Shown here in pieces: positions 25,161 to 33,267 of a stretch of DNA of 40,600 nt (the stretch's first letter is position 1; the number at the start of each line of letters is the position of its first letter). Under the pieces are notes generated by a model. That model did not search any database and was not told the DNA's origin. It saw nothing but the letters and a program-made list of their open reading frames with translations. Origin of the DNA: Mageeibacillus sp. UBA5439 (GTDB lineage Bacteria > Bacillota > Clostridia > Saccharofermentanales > DTU023); contig DIRJ01000010.1 of NCBI GenBank assembly GCA_002427505.1, forward strand, positions 1 through 40,600. Direction: 5' to 3'. The translations under genes and the position numbers were made by a program.

Positions 25161-28100
25161 ATGGGAGACATAATGCGACCGATGGGGTTCGATCAACTCA
25201 TTAACTGGAGCCTATCAGAATACAAGCAAGAAAATTCGGTCTTCGGAGTAAAAAAAGAAAAATTCTACAAGAACCGTTCCGGACGCCGAATGACGACCGT
25301 CCTGGGCGACAAACTTGCATCAGCTGTGGGACCTGCAGCCGGTCCGGCTACTCAACTGGCACAAAATATTGTTGCGGCCTACCTGGGCGGAGCTCGCTTC
25401 CTGGAGTTGAAAACTGTACAGGTCATGGACGGTGAAGAAATTCGTCAGGCTGTTCCCAAACCCTGTATTGCAGCAGGCGACGAATGCTACAACTGTGAGT
25501 GGTCAACCGAACTGACAGTTCAGGAAGCTTATGAAGAGTATGTTAAAGCCTGGCTGGCTATTCATGTGCTGGCACCTGAATTCGGCGTATCAGACGCAAA
25601 CGATTTTGCTTTTAATATGAGCGTCGGCTACGATCTGGCAGGTATTAAAACGGAAAAAATCGATAATTTTATTGAAGGACTGAAAGACGCATCCCAGAGC
25701 CCGGTGTTCAAAGAAGGAATTAAGTTTCTGGAAGATAACCTTGATCTCTTTGAGCAGATATCGGCAGATGATATCGCTGCCATATCTCCACATATTTGCC
25801 AGGCAGCCACCCTTTCCACCCTGCACGGATGCCCGCCGGATGAAATTGAAGCCATCTCAAAATATCTCCTGACTGAAAAACATGTCAGTGTGTTTGTTAA
25901 GTGTAATCCGACCATGCTGGGTTATGATTATGCGCGTGCAGCTCTGGATAAACTGGGCTATGACTATGTGGCTTTTCCCGACACGCACTTCCGGGGCGAC
26001 CTCCAGTATGATGATGCAGTAGCAATGTTCGGCCGTCTCCTGCCTCTGGCCAAAGAAAAAGGCCTGGCCTTTGGTGCCAAGCTAACCAACACTTTTCCCT
26101 GCGATACTGACAATAATCAGCTCCCGTCAGAGTCGATGTATATGTCAGGACGTTCTCTGATGGCTTTGACCGTAAGCCTGGCTACCAAGCTATCGGAAGC
26201 TTTCGACGGCAAGTTGCCGATTTCCTATTCCGGCGGCGCAGATGCTTTCAACATCAACGATATTCTCGCATGTGGAATCGCACCTGTGACGATGGCGACA
26301 ACTCTCCTGAAGCCGGGTGGATACGCCCGTTTCAACCAAATTGCTCGAAAAACGGAATATATGCTCAAGGATAATACCAGCGGCCAGGTTGATGTTGAAG
26401 CGCTGAGAGCATTGCGTGACAAGAGTTTCCAGGTTCTTACCAACCGGAAGAGTTATCGTGAAAAGGTCGCTTCCCGCAAGACGGATTCAAAACTTGAGCT
26501 TTTCGATTGTTATAAAGCGCCCTGTAAAGATGGCGGCTGCCCGATTAACCAACAGATCCCTGAATATCTCAAACTCGTTGCCGCTGGTGACTATGACGAA
26601 GCTATGCGTGTTATCGCCATTGATAATGCCTGCCCGACAATCACCGGTGTCCTTTGCGCACAGCCTTGCCGCGACAAATGTACACGCCTTGATTACGACA
26701 CAGCGATTCATATGCGTGATGTCAAGCTGAAGGCAGCTGACGAGAGTCAGCAGCTCTATGTCAAAAATATTTCAGCTGCTGATCTCAGAACAGACAAAAA
26801 AGCTGTTGTGATTGGTGCCGGTCCCGGCGGTGTTGCCGCGGCGGTCTACCTGCGCCGCAACGGTCTGGAAGTTGATGTTTTTGAAAAACGTGCCAAGTCA
26901 CATGGTATCGTGCGTTATGCCATACCGGATTTCCGGATTTCAGAGGAGCAGATCGACCGTGACTACGATATCGCAGTGGCCGAAGGTGTGAATTTCCATT
27001 TTAACTGTAATCCGGATTTTGATCTGGCTGACTTGCGCCAGGACTATGACTACGTAGTAGTGGCAGTCGGAGCCTGGGCTGAGGGCCGGTCACCGGTTAA
27101 GGAAGGTAAAGACAAAGTCCATGATGCGCTGGAAGTTCTGCTTACAGCAAAAGAGGAGGGAGCCCCGGACATGGGCCGGCGAGTAGCAGTAGTCGGGGCC
27201 GGTGACGTGGCCATGGACTGCGCCCGTCTGGCCAAAGCTACAGCCGGTGTCGAGCATGTTGACATCGTTTATCGCCGCACTGAGGCTTATATGCCTGCAA
27301 GCCAGGACGAGTACGATGACGCACTGGCTGAAGGTGTCGGCGTACTGGAGTTGCTCGCCCCTGTCTCCTATGACGGCAAAACCCTCAGGTGTGAAAAAAT
27401 GGAGTTGGGTGATTACGACGCCTCCGGCCGTAAATCCGTTAACGGAACCGCTGAGTTCCTTGATCTGGACTATGACTTTGTTATCGGTGCGACCGGTGCA
27501 TCCGTTAATCCCGGTATTTTTGAGAAATTCGGCCTGGCTCTTGACGAACGCAGACGTCCTAAACTGTCTGAAGTTTTCGAATCAAGTGAAAGCAACGTCT
27601 ACGTAGTAGGCGACTGCCGCCGTGGACCGTCAACAGTTGTGGCGGCAATGGGTGACTCCCGTACCGTGGCAAAAGAAATTCTCAGACGTGAAGGCCTGCC
27701 CAATGATTTCGAACGTGTCGAAGTCGCCATGGAGCAAGCTGATATCGACAAGCGCCGCGGGGTTTTGATGCACACAAGAGAGCGCGATACAGAAGGCGAA
27801 CGCTGCCTCAAATGCGATCAGTTCTGTGAGATTTGTAAAGAAGTATGTCCCAACCGCGCTAATGTGGCAATTAGTGTCCCGGGTTACGAGAATCTGCATC
27901 AGATTCTCCACATGGACGGTTTGTGTAACGAGTGCGGCAACTGTGGCACCTTCTGCCCCCATGCCGGACTGCCTTACAAAGACAAATTTACACTCTACTG
28001 GACCAAAGAAGATTTTGAAGATTCCACTAATGTCGGTTTTCTCAAACTTGATAATGACAAGTATCTTGTCCGCGATGCAAACACTCAGGTCTTTGAAAGC

Positions 28101-28202
28101 GGCATCCGTAACAACCGTGATGAACGTATGCTCGATGGCTTTGTTGCCATGATAACTGCAGTCGAGGCGGACTATCCCTGGCTGCTGGCCTATGATGCAT
28201 AA
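25161..28202 (+). CDS. ygfK: YgfK: flavin/iron-sulfur oxidoreductase (putative selenate reductase subunit)
   Basis: 1013 residues; ATG after AAGGAGAAG. Domains in order: a dihydroorotate/dihydropyrimidine dehydrogenase-like TIM barrel (about 1-440, with TLHGCPPDEIEAISKYLL); an alpha-helical ferredoxin module with cysteines at about 453-505 (CKDGGCPINQQIPEYL, CAQPCRDKC); a GltD-like FAD domain with GAGPGGVAAAVYLRRNG (about 551); an NAD(P) site GAGDVAMDCARLA (about 678); and a C-terminal two-cluster ferredoxin (CLKCDQFCEICKEVCP at about 881, CNECGNCGTFCPHAG at about 921). The layout resembles dihydropyrimidine dehydrogenase. Work on gut bacteria ties ygfK to anaerobic urate breakdown, probably a reduction step. 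Confidence 0.94.
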   Translation: MGDIMRPMGFDQLINWSLSEYKQENSVFGVKKEKFYKNRSGRRMTTVLGDKLASAVGPAAGPATQLAQNIVAAYLGGARFLELKTVQVMDGEEIRQAVPKPCIAAGDECYNCEWSTELTVQEAYEEYVKAWLAIHVLAPEFGVSDANDFAFNMSVGYDLAGIKTEKIDNFIEGLKDASQSPVFKEGIKFLEDNLDLFEQISADDIAAISPHICQAATLSTLHGCPPDEIEAISKYLLTEKHVSVFVKCNPTMLGYDYARAALDKLGYDYVAFPDTHFRGDLQYDDAVAMFGRLLPLAKEKGLAFGAKLTNTFPCDTDNNQLPSESMYMSGRSLMALTVSLATKLSEAFDGKLPISYSGGADAFNINDILACGIAPVTMATTLLKPGGYARFNQIARKTEYMLKDNTSGQVDVEALRALRDKSFQVLTNRKSYREKVASRKTDSKLELFDCYKAPCKDGGCPINQQIPEYLKLVAAGDYDEAMRVIAIDNACPTITGVLCAQPCRDKCTRLDYDTAIHMRDVKLKAADESQQLYVKNISAADLRTDKKAVVIGAGPGGVAAAVYLRRNGLEVDVFEKRAKSHGIVRYAIPDFRISEEQIDRDYDIAVAEGVNFHFNCNPDFDLADLRQDYDYVVVAVGAWAEGRSPVKEGKDKVHDALEVLLTAKEEGAPDMGRRVAVVGAGDVAMDCARLAKATAGVEHVDIVYRRTEAYMPASQDEYDDALAEGVGVLELLAPVSYDGKTLRCEKMELGDYDASGRKSVNGTAEFLDLDYDFVIGATGASVNPGIFEKFGLALDERRRPKLSEVFESSESNVYVVGDCRRGPSTVVAAMGDSRTVAKEILRREGLPNDFERVEVAMEQADIDKRRGVLMHTRERDTEGERCLKCDQFCEICKEVCPNRANVAISVPGYENLHQILHMDGLCNECGNCGTFCPHAGLPYKDKFTLYWTKEDFEDSTNVGFLKLDNDKYLVRDANTQVFESGIRNNRDERMLDGFVAMITAVEADYPWLLAYDA

Positions 28203-28223
28203 GAGTAAAATTTAAGACGATTT

Positions 28224-28316
28224 CAGAGCTCCTTAACACAGGGGCTCTGAAAAGACTGAGAGTGTGAGACCCACACTCCGATCCGGCACTTTCCGGCATA
28301 TATAGGAGGAAGAAAT
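28224..28316 (+). promoter_or_regulatory. Structured leader of ssnA: three hairpins and possible RBS masking
   Basis: Three stems lie in the 114-bp gap: CAGAGC/GCTCTG (28224-28249), GAGTGTG/CACACTC (28260-28278) and CCGG/CCGG (28283-28296). CTCCT at 28229-28233 and ACTCC at 28275-28279 can each pair with the AGGAGG of ssnA at 28304-28309, so alternate folds could hide or free the ribosome site. The order GGGG, CTGAGA, ACCC recalls a TPP riboswitch, but the rest of that consensus is absent. Confidence 0.4.
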
Positions 28317-29639
28317 ATGATTATTGGTAACGGAAAACTAATCACCAATGATACAGAAAATCCATTTTATGAAAATGGTGCTGTTCGTGTCGTTGACCAG
28401 CTGATTGATGCAGTAGGCGATTTTGAAGAATTGAAGAAGAAATACCCTGAAGATGATGTGCTTGATGTCAAAGGCCGGGTGATAATGCCGGGTCTGATTA
28501 ACGCCCATACCCATATATACAGCTCCTATGCTCGCGGCATGTCCGTATCCAAGCCTACCAGAAATTTTCTGGAAATTTTGGAAAACCAGTGGTGGTCCCT
28601 GGACCGTAAACTGACGCTGGAAGACTGCAGGCTGAACGCATATACCCTGTTTATTGAAGGTGTGCGTCTGGGCGTAACAACTGTTTTTGACCATCATGCC
28701 AGCCCTAATGCTGCTGAGGGCTCTCTGTTTGCCATAGCAGAAGCAGCCAATAAAATCGGCGTTCGCGGCACCTACTCTCTGGAACTGACCGACCGTGAGG
28801 GCGTTGAGTTTGCAGACAAGGAAATTAAAGAGAATGTCGATTTCATCAAGGCTTACAATACAGATGAACAGGACATGATCAAAGGCCTCTTTGGTATGCA
28901 CGCTTCCTTCACCATTTCCGATGATACCCTGTACAAGGTAAAAGAAGCGATGGCAGGCATTGATGCCGGCTACCATATCCATGTTGGCGAAGGCATTGAA
29001 GACCAGCTGGATTCACTGAAGAAGTATGGCCGGCGGGTAACAGAACGACTCTTCAACTGGGATCTCTTAGGTCCTAAAACTCTGGCTATACATGCAGTTC
29101 ATGCCAGCCATCTGGAACTCGATATACTCAAAGACACAGATACCAGCGTGGTGCATAACCCCATGTCCAATATGGGCAATGCCATCGGCACTACACCGGT
29201 TGTCAAAATGCTTGAGAAGGGCATGCGTGTCGGTCTCGGAACAGATGCATACACACATGACATGGTCGAATCGGCCAAGGTTGCCAAAATTCTGCAAAGC
29301 CATCACCTCAGTGACCCGACCGTGGGATTTGGACAGGCGCTGCAACTCTTGTTTAAGGGTAACCCCGAGATCTCGAGAAATTACTTCAGCCATGATATTG
29401 GCATTATCAAGCCTGAGGCTTATGCTGATATCATAACTATGGATTACAAAACACATACACCGATGAATGGCAACAACTGGGGCGGACATTTCCTCTTTGG
29501 CATGTATGGCCGGATGGCGAATGACGTCATGATCAACGGTAAGATGGTAATGCGTGATCGTGAGATCTTAACAGTTGATGAAGATGCGATTTACGCGCGT
29601 CACACTGAAAGAGCGCGTGAGATCTGGAAAGACATGTAG
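28317..29639 (+). CDS. ssnA: SsnA: amidohydrolase-superfamily aminohydrolase
   Basis: 440 residues, the normal length. The metal and catalytic residues of cytosine/guanine deaminase-like amidohydrolases are intact: His64 and His66 (NAHTHIY), His222 (IHVGEG), His259/His262 (AIHAVHASH) and Asp310 (GLGTDAYTHD). This predicts deamination of, or ring opening in, a purine-like heterocycle in the cytoplasm. AGGAGG precedes the start. The regulator gene begins 5 bases after its stop. Confidence 0.94.
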   Translation: MIIGNGKLITNDTENPFYENGAVRVVDQLIDAVGDFEELKKKYPEDDVLDVKGRVIMPGLINAHTHIYSSYARGMSVSKPTRNFLEILENQWWSLDRKLTLEDCRLNAYTLFIEGVRLGVTTVFDHHASPNAAEGSLFAIAEAANKIGVRGTYSLELTDREGVEFADKEIKENVDFIKAYNTDEQDMIKGLFGMHASFTISDDTLYKVKEAMAGIDAGYHIHVGEGIEDQLDSLKKYGRRVTERLFNWDLLGPKTLAIHAVHASHLELDILKDTDTSVVHNPMSNMGNAIGTTPVVKMLEKGMRVGLGTDAYTHDMVESAKVAKILQSHHLSDPTVGFGQALQLLFKGNPEISRNYFSHDIGIIKPEAYADIITMDYKTHTPMNGNNWGGHFLFGMYGRMANDVMINGKMVMRDREILTVDEDAIYARHTERAREIWKDM

Positions 29640-29644
29640 TAAAA

Positions 29645-30067
29645 ATGAGCCGGCTGGATGAAATAGTTGAAGGCAATAACGACGGATACAGAAATGAGGC
29701 GGAAGCAAAGCTCTCTGCGAGAGCTAAAGTAATGCTGGTCACCGATAAAGCTGTTTTCGGACCGGGTCCGGTAAGACTCTTGCAGTATATCGACGATACA
29801 GGTTCGGTCAGCGAGGCCTGTAGCGCCATGAATTTGTCGTATAGCAAGGGCTGGCAACTACTGAATAATATGGAAGAAGGGCTTGGCTTTAGAGTTATCA
29901 AGCGTTTCCACGGTGGCGCCGGAGGCGGAAAAAGCGAATTGACCGCTAACGGAAAATACCTGATGGAGAAATACAGAGAACTCAAGCTCAAAACGCAGGA
30001 GTATCTTGATTTGCAGTTTGAAGAGATATTTTCTGATCTTGATCAGTTAGAAGATAAGGATGAGTGA
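29645..30067 (+). CDS. ModE N-terminal-type winged-helix regulator
   Basis: 140 residues. A single winged helix-turn-helix of the ModE/LysR-like kind fills about 35-120: GPGPVRLLQYIDDTGSVSEACSAMNLSYSKGWQLLNNME is the typical helix pair, and GGAGGGKSELTANG the wing. The C-terminal molybdate-binding (TOBE) domains of full ModE are absent, and an acidic tail follows. Such short proteins accompany selenium-dependent molybdenum hydroxylase and purine clusters. It is last in the ssnA unit and probably controls the cluster, perhaps by sensing molybdenum or a pathway intermediate. Confidence 0.8.
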   Translation: MSRLDEIVEGNNDGYRNEAEAKLSARAKVMLVTDKAVFGPGPVRLLQYIDDTGSVSEACSAMNLSYSKGWQLLNNMEEGLGFRVIKRFHGGAGGGKSELTANGKYLMEKYRELKLKTQEYLDLQFEEIFSDLDQLEDKDE

Positions 30068-30108
30068 GGCAAAACCTCACTGCTCAGAGCAAAGCACAGA
30101 TTGATCAG

Positions 30109-30146
30109 AGGCTATCCCGCAAAAGCAGGATAGCCTTTCTTTTTTG
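30109..30146 (+). terminator. Intrinsic terminator of the ssnA-regulator unit
   Basis: AGGCTATCC, loop, GGATAGCCT, then TTCTTTTTT. A smaller hairpin GTGAGG/CCTCAC lies at 30064-30080 just after the stop. It also lies about 20 bp beyond the stop of the convergent EEP gene. Confidence 0.9.
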
Positions 30147-30166
30147 CTTAGTAAGGCACTCTTTAA

Positions 30167-31234
30167 TTAATGCCGGTCCAGGGAAAACTTCAGCAGCAGG
30201 GGATTGTGGTCGCTGAACTCAAAATCCAGCTCAAAGCTTTCACAGGATTTGACTGCAATTTCGTCTGAAACGATAAAAGCATCAGTCAGGAAACATATCG
30301 TGTCTGCTGCTTCAGAGTCATAGGGCTTATCATTCAGCCGGCTGGTCGGTATATCAGGGTTACCGTATAGCAGCTTGAAACCGGTGGGTATGCTTGCGGT
30401 GTCCAAGTTGCCGGGCTCCCAGTGCGGATTTTCCGACTTGTAACTCAAGTCGGAAAAAGGCAGTAAGGTCTGTCCGAAATCTCCGCCTGCAATCACATAA
30501 TTGCCCTGATCACGCTCAGCTGTGATGATCTCAAAAAACACTTCCATCTGCTTTGCCAGAGTTTCCGCATCAGTGGCATAAGTCTTCAGATCCAAATTAA
30601 TCAGGACAAGCTCGGCATCACTGTTCTCTACAGGCAGACGCAGGATTTCCAGACAGTGGCTGATGCTGTACATTTTTTCCGGCCAGGAATAGTTCTCCGG
30701 CAACTGCTGACGGACTGCAGAAGTCACTTTTAGCTTGCTGAAGCCGGCCAGACCTGCGTCAGTTCGGCCCGAAACCGGCCAGGGCTTGGGTATGAAGGCT
30801 TTATGATTGGGCGTATACACACCAAAACCTAAAGCTTCGCCCAGTATTTCGTCCTCTTTGAAATTATAGGAACGTTTCGACTCGTGATCGACTGCCTGCA
30901 GGAGGATGAGGTCGGGATCGCTCTTAGCTATTTCCGCATAAATACCTTCGAGGTTCTTACTGACAGTCTGCCTTCTTCCGGCCCTGACACCATAGCCGCC
31001 TTCCATAAAATTGTCACTGCTGCTATTGCGGCTTCCATAACCGATGCTCCAGCTCAGCAGACTGTACTCGCGATCTGCAATTAGCTGCGGGGACTCTTGC
31101 CAGCCTGCCGGCAGATTAATCTCCAGCAGTTCTGCAGGTCTATATTGATAAGCTGCAACCAGGACAAAGAGTCCGGCTAGGATTATGGCAAAGGCGAGCA
31201 GCAGTCCACCTACTATTTTCAGAACATTTTTCAT
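30167..31234 (-). CDS. Membrane-anchored EEP-fold (endonuclease/exonuclease/phosphatase) protein with altered active site
   Basis: 355 residues from ATG 31234, preceded by CAGGAGGAAA; longer upstream starts to 31405 look non-coding. One N-terminal membrane helix (VLKIVGGLLLAFAIILAGLFVLVAAY) places the rest outside the cell. The fold is recognised by LILLQAVDHESKR, VIAGGDFGQT and the final FSDHNPLLLKF. In active family members the first motif reads LQEVD, with Glu binding magnesium; here it is Ala. GDFN is GDFG, and the usual NTHL histidine motif reads INLDLK. The SDH motif is kept. So the fold is clear but normal catalysis is doubtful. Confidence 0.78.
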   Translation of the reverse strand: MKNVLKIVGGLLLAFAIILAGLFVLVAAYQYRPAELLEINLPAGWQESPQLIADREYSLLSWSIGYGSRNSSSDNFMEGGYGVRAGRRQTVSKNLEGIYAEIAKSDPDLILLQAVDHESKRSYNFKEDEILGEALGFGVYTPNHKAFIPKPWPVSGRTDAGLAGFSKLKVTSAVRQQLPENYSWPEKMYSISHCLEILRLPVENSDAELVLINLDLKTYATDAETLAKQMEVFFEIITAERDQGNYVIAGGDFGQTLLPFSDLSYKSENPHWEPGNLDTASIPTGFKLLYGNPDIPTSRLNDKPYDSEAADTICFLTDAFIVSDEIAVKSCESFELDFEFSDHNPLLLKFSLDRH

Positions 31235-31729
31235 AAATTTCCTCCTGCACAATATGTTAGCATGCAGACTCATTTTTGGCATTCTCTTGTGTAATATCAT
31301 TAAAGATGCCTTGACAAAACTGAGAGGTCTCCCTAAAATTAAATTAACCTCTTGCAGGATTACATAGTAGAAATCAAAGCAGAAAATGATTCGGTAATCA
31401 GACAAGCAGGAGTCCGCGCAACAAAAGACCGTGGAAGAAATAAGGCTCCATAACCACAGGGGGTTTCCCTAAAGTAAAGCGCAATGGAGCAGCTTTTTGG
31501 ATAATGCACGGTCTGTCTGTCCGGTTTTATCGGGAAAAGATCAGTTTTTCTCACCGGGTATTTTGAATTCAGCGCGAGACTGGGAAAGGAGGACGTACGT
31601 TGGAAGTACACCTCGAAGAAACAGGCAGGTAGCCCACCACTGATTGCTGGACACCTGCCTGTTTCGCATTGTAGCCTTCCAGTGATATCCATTACAGAAT
31701 CAGAACAATTTTTATGCTAAAGTTTCAAC
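31235..31729. other. Non-coding gap with a long inverted repeat
   Basis: No convincing gene in 495 bp. A 13-bp perfect inverted repeat (GAAACAGGCAGGT / ACCTGCCTGTTTC) with a 22-nt loop lies at 31618-31665, about 65 bp before mnmA. It has no T run on the plus strand. It may be part of an mnmA leader or a small RNA. A TTGTCA box on the minus strand near 31309-31314 could belong to the EEP gene promoter. Confidence 0.4.
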
Positions 31730-32848
31730 ATGTCTGCATCCGGAAATAAAAAAGTTTTACTGGGTTTGTCAGGTGGCGTCGACAGTGCTGTTGCTGCTGC
31801 TCTGCTTCAGGAGGAGGGTTTTGAGGTCATTGGTCTTACCCTGGTTTTTTCCTGCCGCTCAGAAGAAGCCCGCGACAACATGATCAAGGATGCGAAATCT
31901 CTTGCAGCTGACCTGGGGATAGAACATTTTGTCCATGACGCCCCTGCCGAATTTGCGGAAAAAATAATAACACCTTTTGTTAATGCCTGGCGCCGGGGAG
32001 AAACTCCGAATCCGTGTGTTTTATGCAATCCCCTAATGAAATTTCCCAGCCTGCTTAAGCTGGCTGATGAGTATGGCTGCGACTTCATTGCGACCGGCCA
32101 TTATGCCGGCATCGGCGATCAGGAGGGGAGAATTATCCCCTTAAATGAGCGCAGGAGGGACCAGCAGGTTACTTTGCTGCGGGGCAGCGACAGCAAAAAA
32201 GATCAGAGTTATTTCCTTTATGCCCTGCCGCAGGAAATCCTCAGCCGGCTTCTCTTTCCTCTGGGAGAACTGACCAAAGCTGAAGTCCGGCTTCTGGCAG
32301 CAGACCGTGGCCTTAAACTGGCCCAAAAAGCTGACAGTCAGGAGATCTGCTTTTTGCCCGATGATGACCGCATCAATTTTCTGCGCGAACATCAGGCACT
32401 GGGTGATCCCGGGCCCTACCTTGACACTGAGGGAAATCCTATCGGCCAACATGCAGGTCTTGGCCGTTATACCGTGGGCCAGCGAAAAAAACTTGGCCAG
32501 TCTTTCGGCAAGCGCATGACAGTATTAAAAATAGATGCCGGCAAAAATGCGATAGTTTTAGGGGATGAAACTGAATGCCGCAGCAGTTCAATCCTGCTGG
32601 TGAATCTTCTCATGACTGATCTTCTGAAGAATATGTTTGCAGGTCAGGACCGGGTATCAGCTTTGGTTCAGCTGCGTTCTCAGGGACAGGCCCTGCCCTG
32701 TACCATCGAATTAATCGAAGAGGGCTACCGGGCTGTGATCAGATTTGCTGACCCCCAGCGTCTTACTGCACCCGGACAGGCTGCAGTTTTTTATCTGGGC
32801 AAGATGGTTATTGGGGGAGGCCAGGTCTTCAGTTCAACCGCTGACTAG
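31730..32848 (+). CDS. mnmA: tRNA-specific 2-thiouridylase MnmA
   Basis: 372 residues. It thiolates U34 of tRNA-Lys, -Glu and -Gln. The PP-loop GLSGGVDSAV (12-21) binds ATP; catalytic Cys99 (NPCVLCN) and Cys207 (DSQEICF) are both present; ATGHYA and KKDQSYFLY are family blocks. The C-terminal beta-barrel part (RYTVGQRKKLG onward) is complete. No clear Shine-Dalgarno precedes the ATG at 31730, so the start is slightly uncertain. It lies alone ahead of veg. Confidence 0.95.
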   Translation: MSASGNKKVLLGLSGGVDSAVAAALLQEEGFEVIGLTLVFSCRSEEARDNMIKDAKSLAADLGIEHFVHDAPAEFAEKIITPFVNAWRRGETPNPCVLCNPLMKFPSLLKLADEYGCDFIATGHYAGIGDQEGRIIPLNERRRDQQVTLLRGSDSKKDQSYFLYALPQEILSRLLFPLGELTKAEVRLLAADRGLKLAQKADSQEICFLPDDDRINFLREHQALGDPGPYLDTEGNPIGQHAGLGRYTVGQRKKLGQSFGKRMTVLKIDAGKNAIVLGDETECRSSSILLVNLLMTDLLKNMFAGQDRVSALVQLRSQGQALPCTIELIEEGYRAVIRFADPQRLTAPGQAAVFYLGKMVIGGGQVFSSTAD

Positions 32849-32905
32849 GATGTGCCTGGCGGCTGCCAAATATTTTGCATGATACATGTGCAGTTTGTAC
32901 AAAAT

Positions 32906-32934
32906 TTGACAAAATAGACCTAATATAGTAACAT
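32906..32934 (+). promoter_or_regulatory. Promoter of veg
   Basis: TTGACA (perfect -35), 17 bp, TAACAT (-10, 4 of 6), about 48 bp before the veg start. Strong veg promoters are a known feature of Firmicutes. Confidence 0.6.
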
Positions 32935-32982
32935 AAATAAGCATATGTGTGCAAATATATTTTAAATATTGAGGTGATTCTA

Positions 32983-33258
32983 TTGATCGCGAAAACCGAT
33001 GTTTTAAATTGTCGTGACACACTTTCTAATCATGTTGGTGACCGCATTTACCTCCGCTCAAATGGAGGGCGCAGGCGTACAGTAGTTCACGAGGGATATC
33101 TCGAGAGCTGCTCGCCCAATGTTTTTACAGTGCGCTGTCCTGTCAGTACCAACTATGATGAGCATGTTTGCTTCAGCTATGTTGATGTACTCACGGGCGT
33201 TGTTGAAATAGCATTCAGTGCGGATGAACTGGACGATATTCTGGAAGAGGATGCCTGA
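32983..33258 (+). CDS. veg: Veg family protein
   Basis: 91 residues from a TTG start at 32983 preceded by GAGGTGAT; an upstream ATG at 32947 lacks a ribosome site and adds hydrophobic filler. The Veg signature is clear: DTLSNHVGDRIYLRSNGGRRRTVVHEGYLESCSPNVFTVR, a small Sm-like beta fold, with an acidic tail LDDILEEDA. Veg is a highly expressed Firmicute protein linked to biofilm matrix control in Bacillus. It lies just before ispE, as in many Firmicutes. Confidence 0.9.
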   Translation: MIAKTDVLNCRDTLSNHVGDRIYLRSNGGRRRTVVHEGYLESCSPNVFTVRCPVSTNYDEHVCFSYVDVLTGVVEIAFSADELDDILEEDA

Positions 33259-33267
33259 TCCGGCTCT

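Noticed and set aside
28240..28300. TPP riboswitch before ssnA
   Set aside because: GGGG, CTGAGA and ACCC occur in order, but the second half (CCTGATCTGG...GCGTAGGGA) and the P3 stem are missing, and the gene is not thiamine-related. Kept only as an unnamed structured leader.
28338..28982. 214-codon minus-strand frame opposite ssnA
   Set aside because: Lies wholly inside ssnA, whose catalytic residues are intact; no ribosome site and no recognisable product.
31360..31692. Minus-strand frame of 110 codons in the mnmA upstream gap
   Set aside because: Cysteine-, proline- and serine-rich translation without motifs, no ribosome site, crosses the inverted repeat; probably chance.
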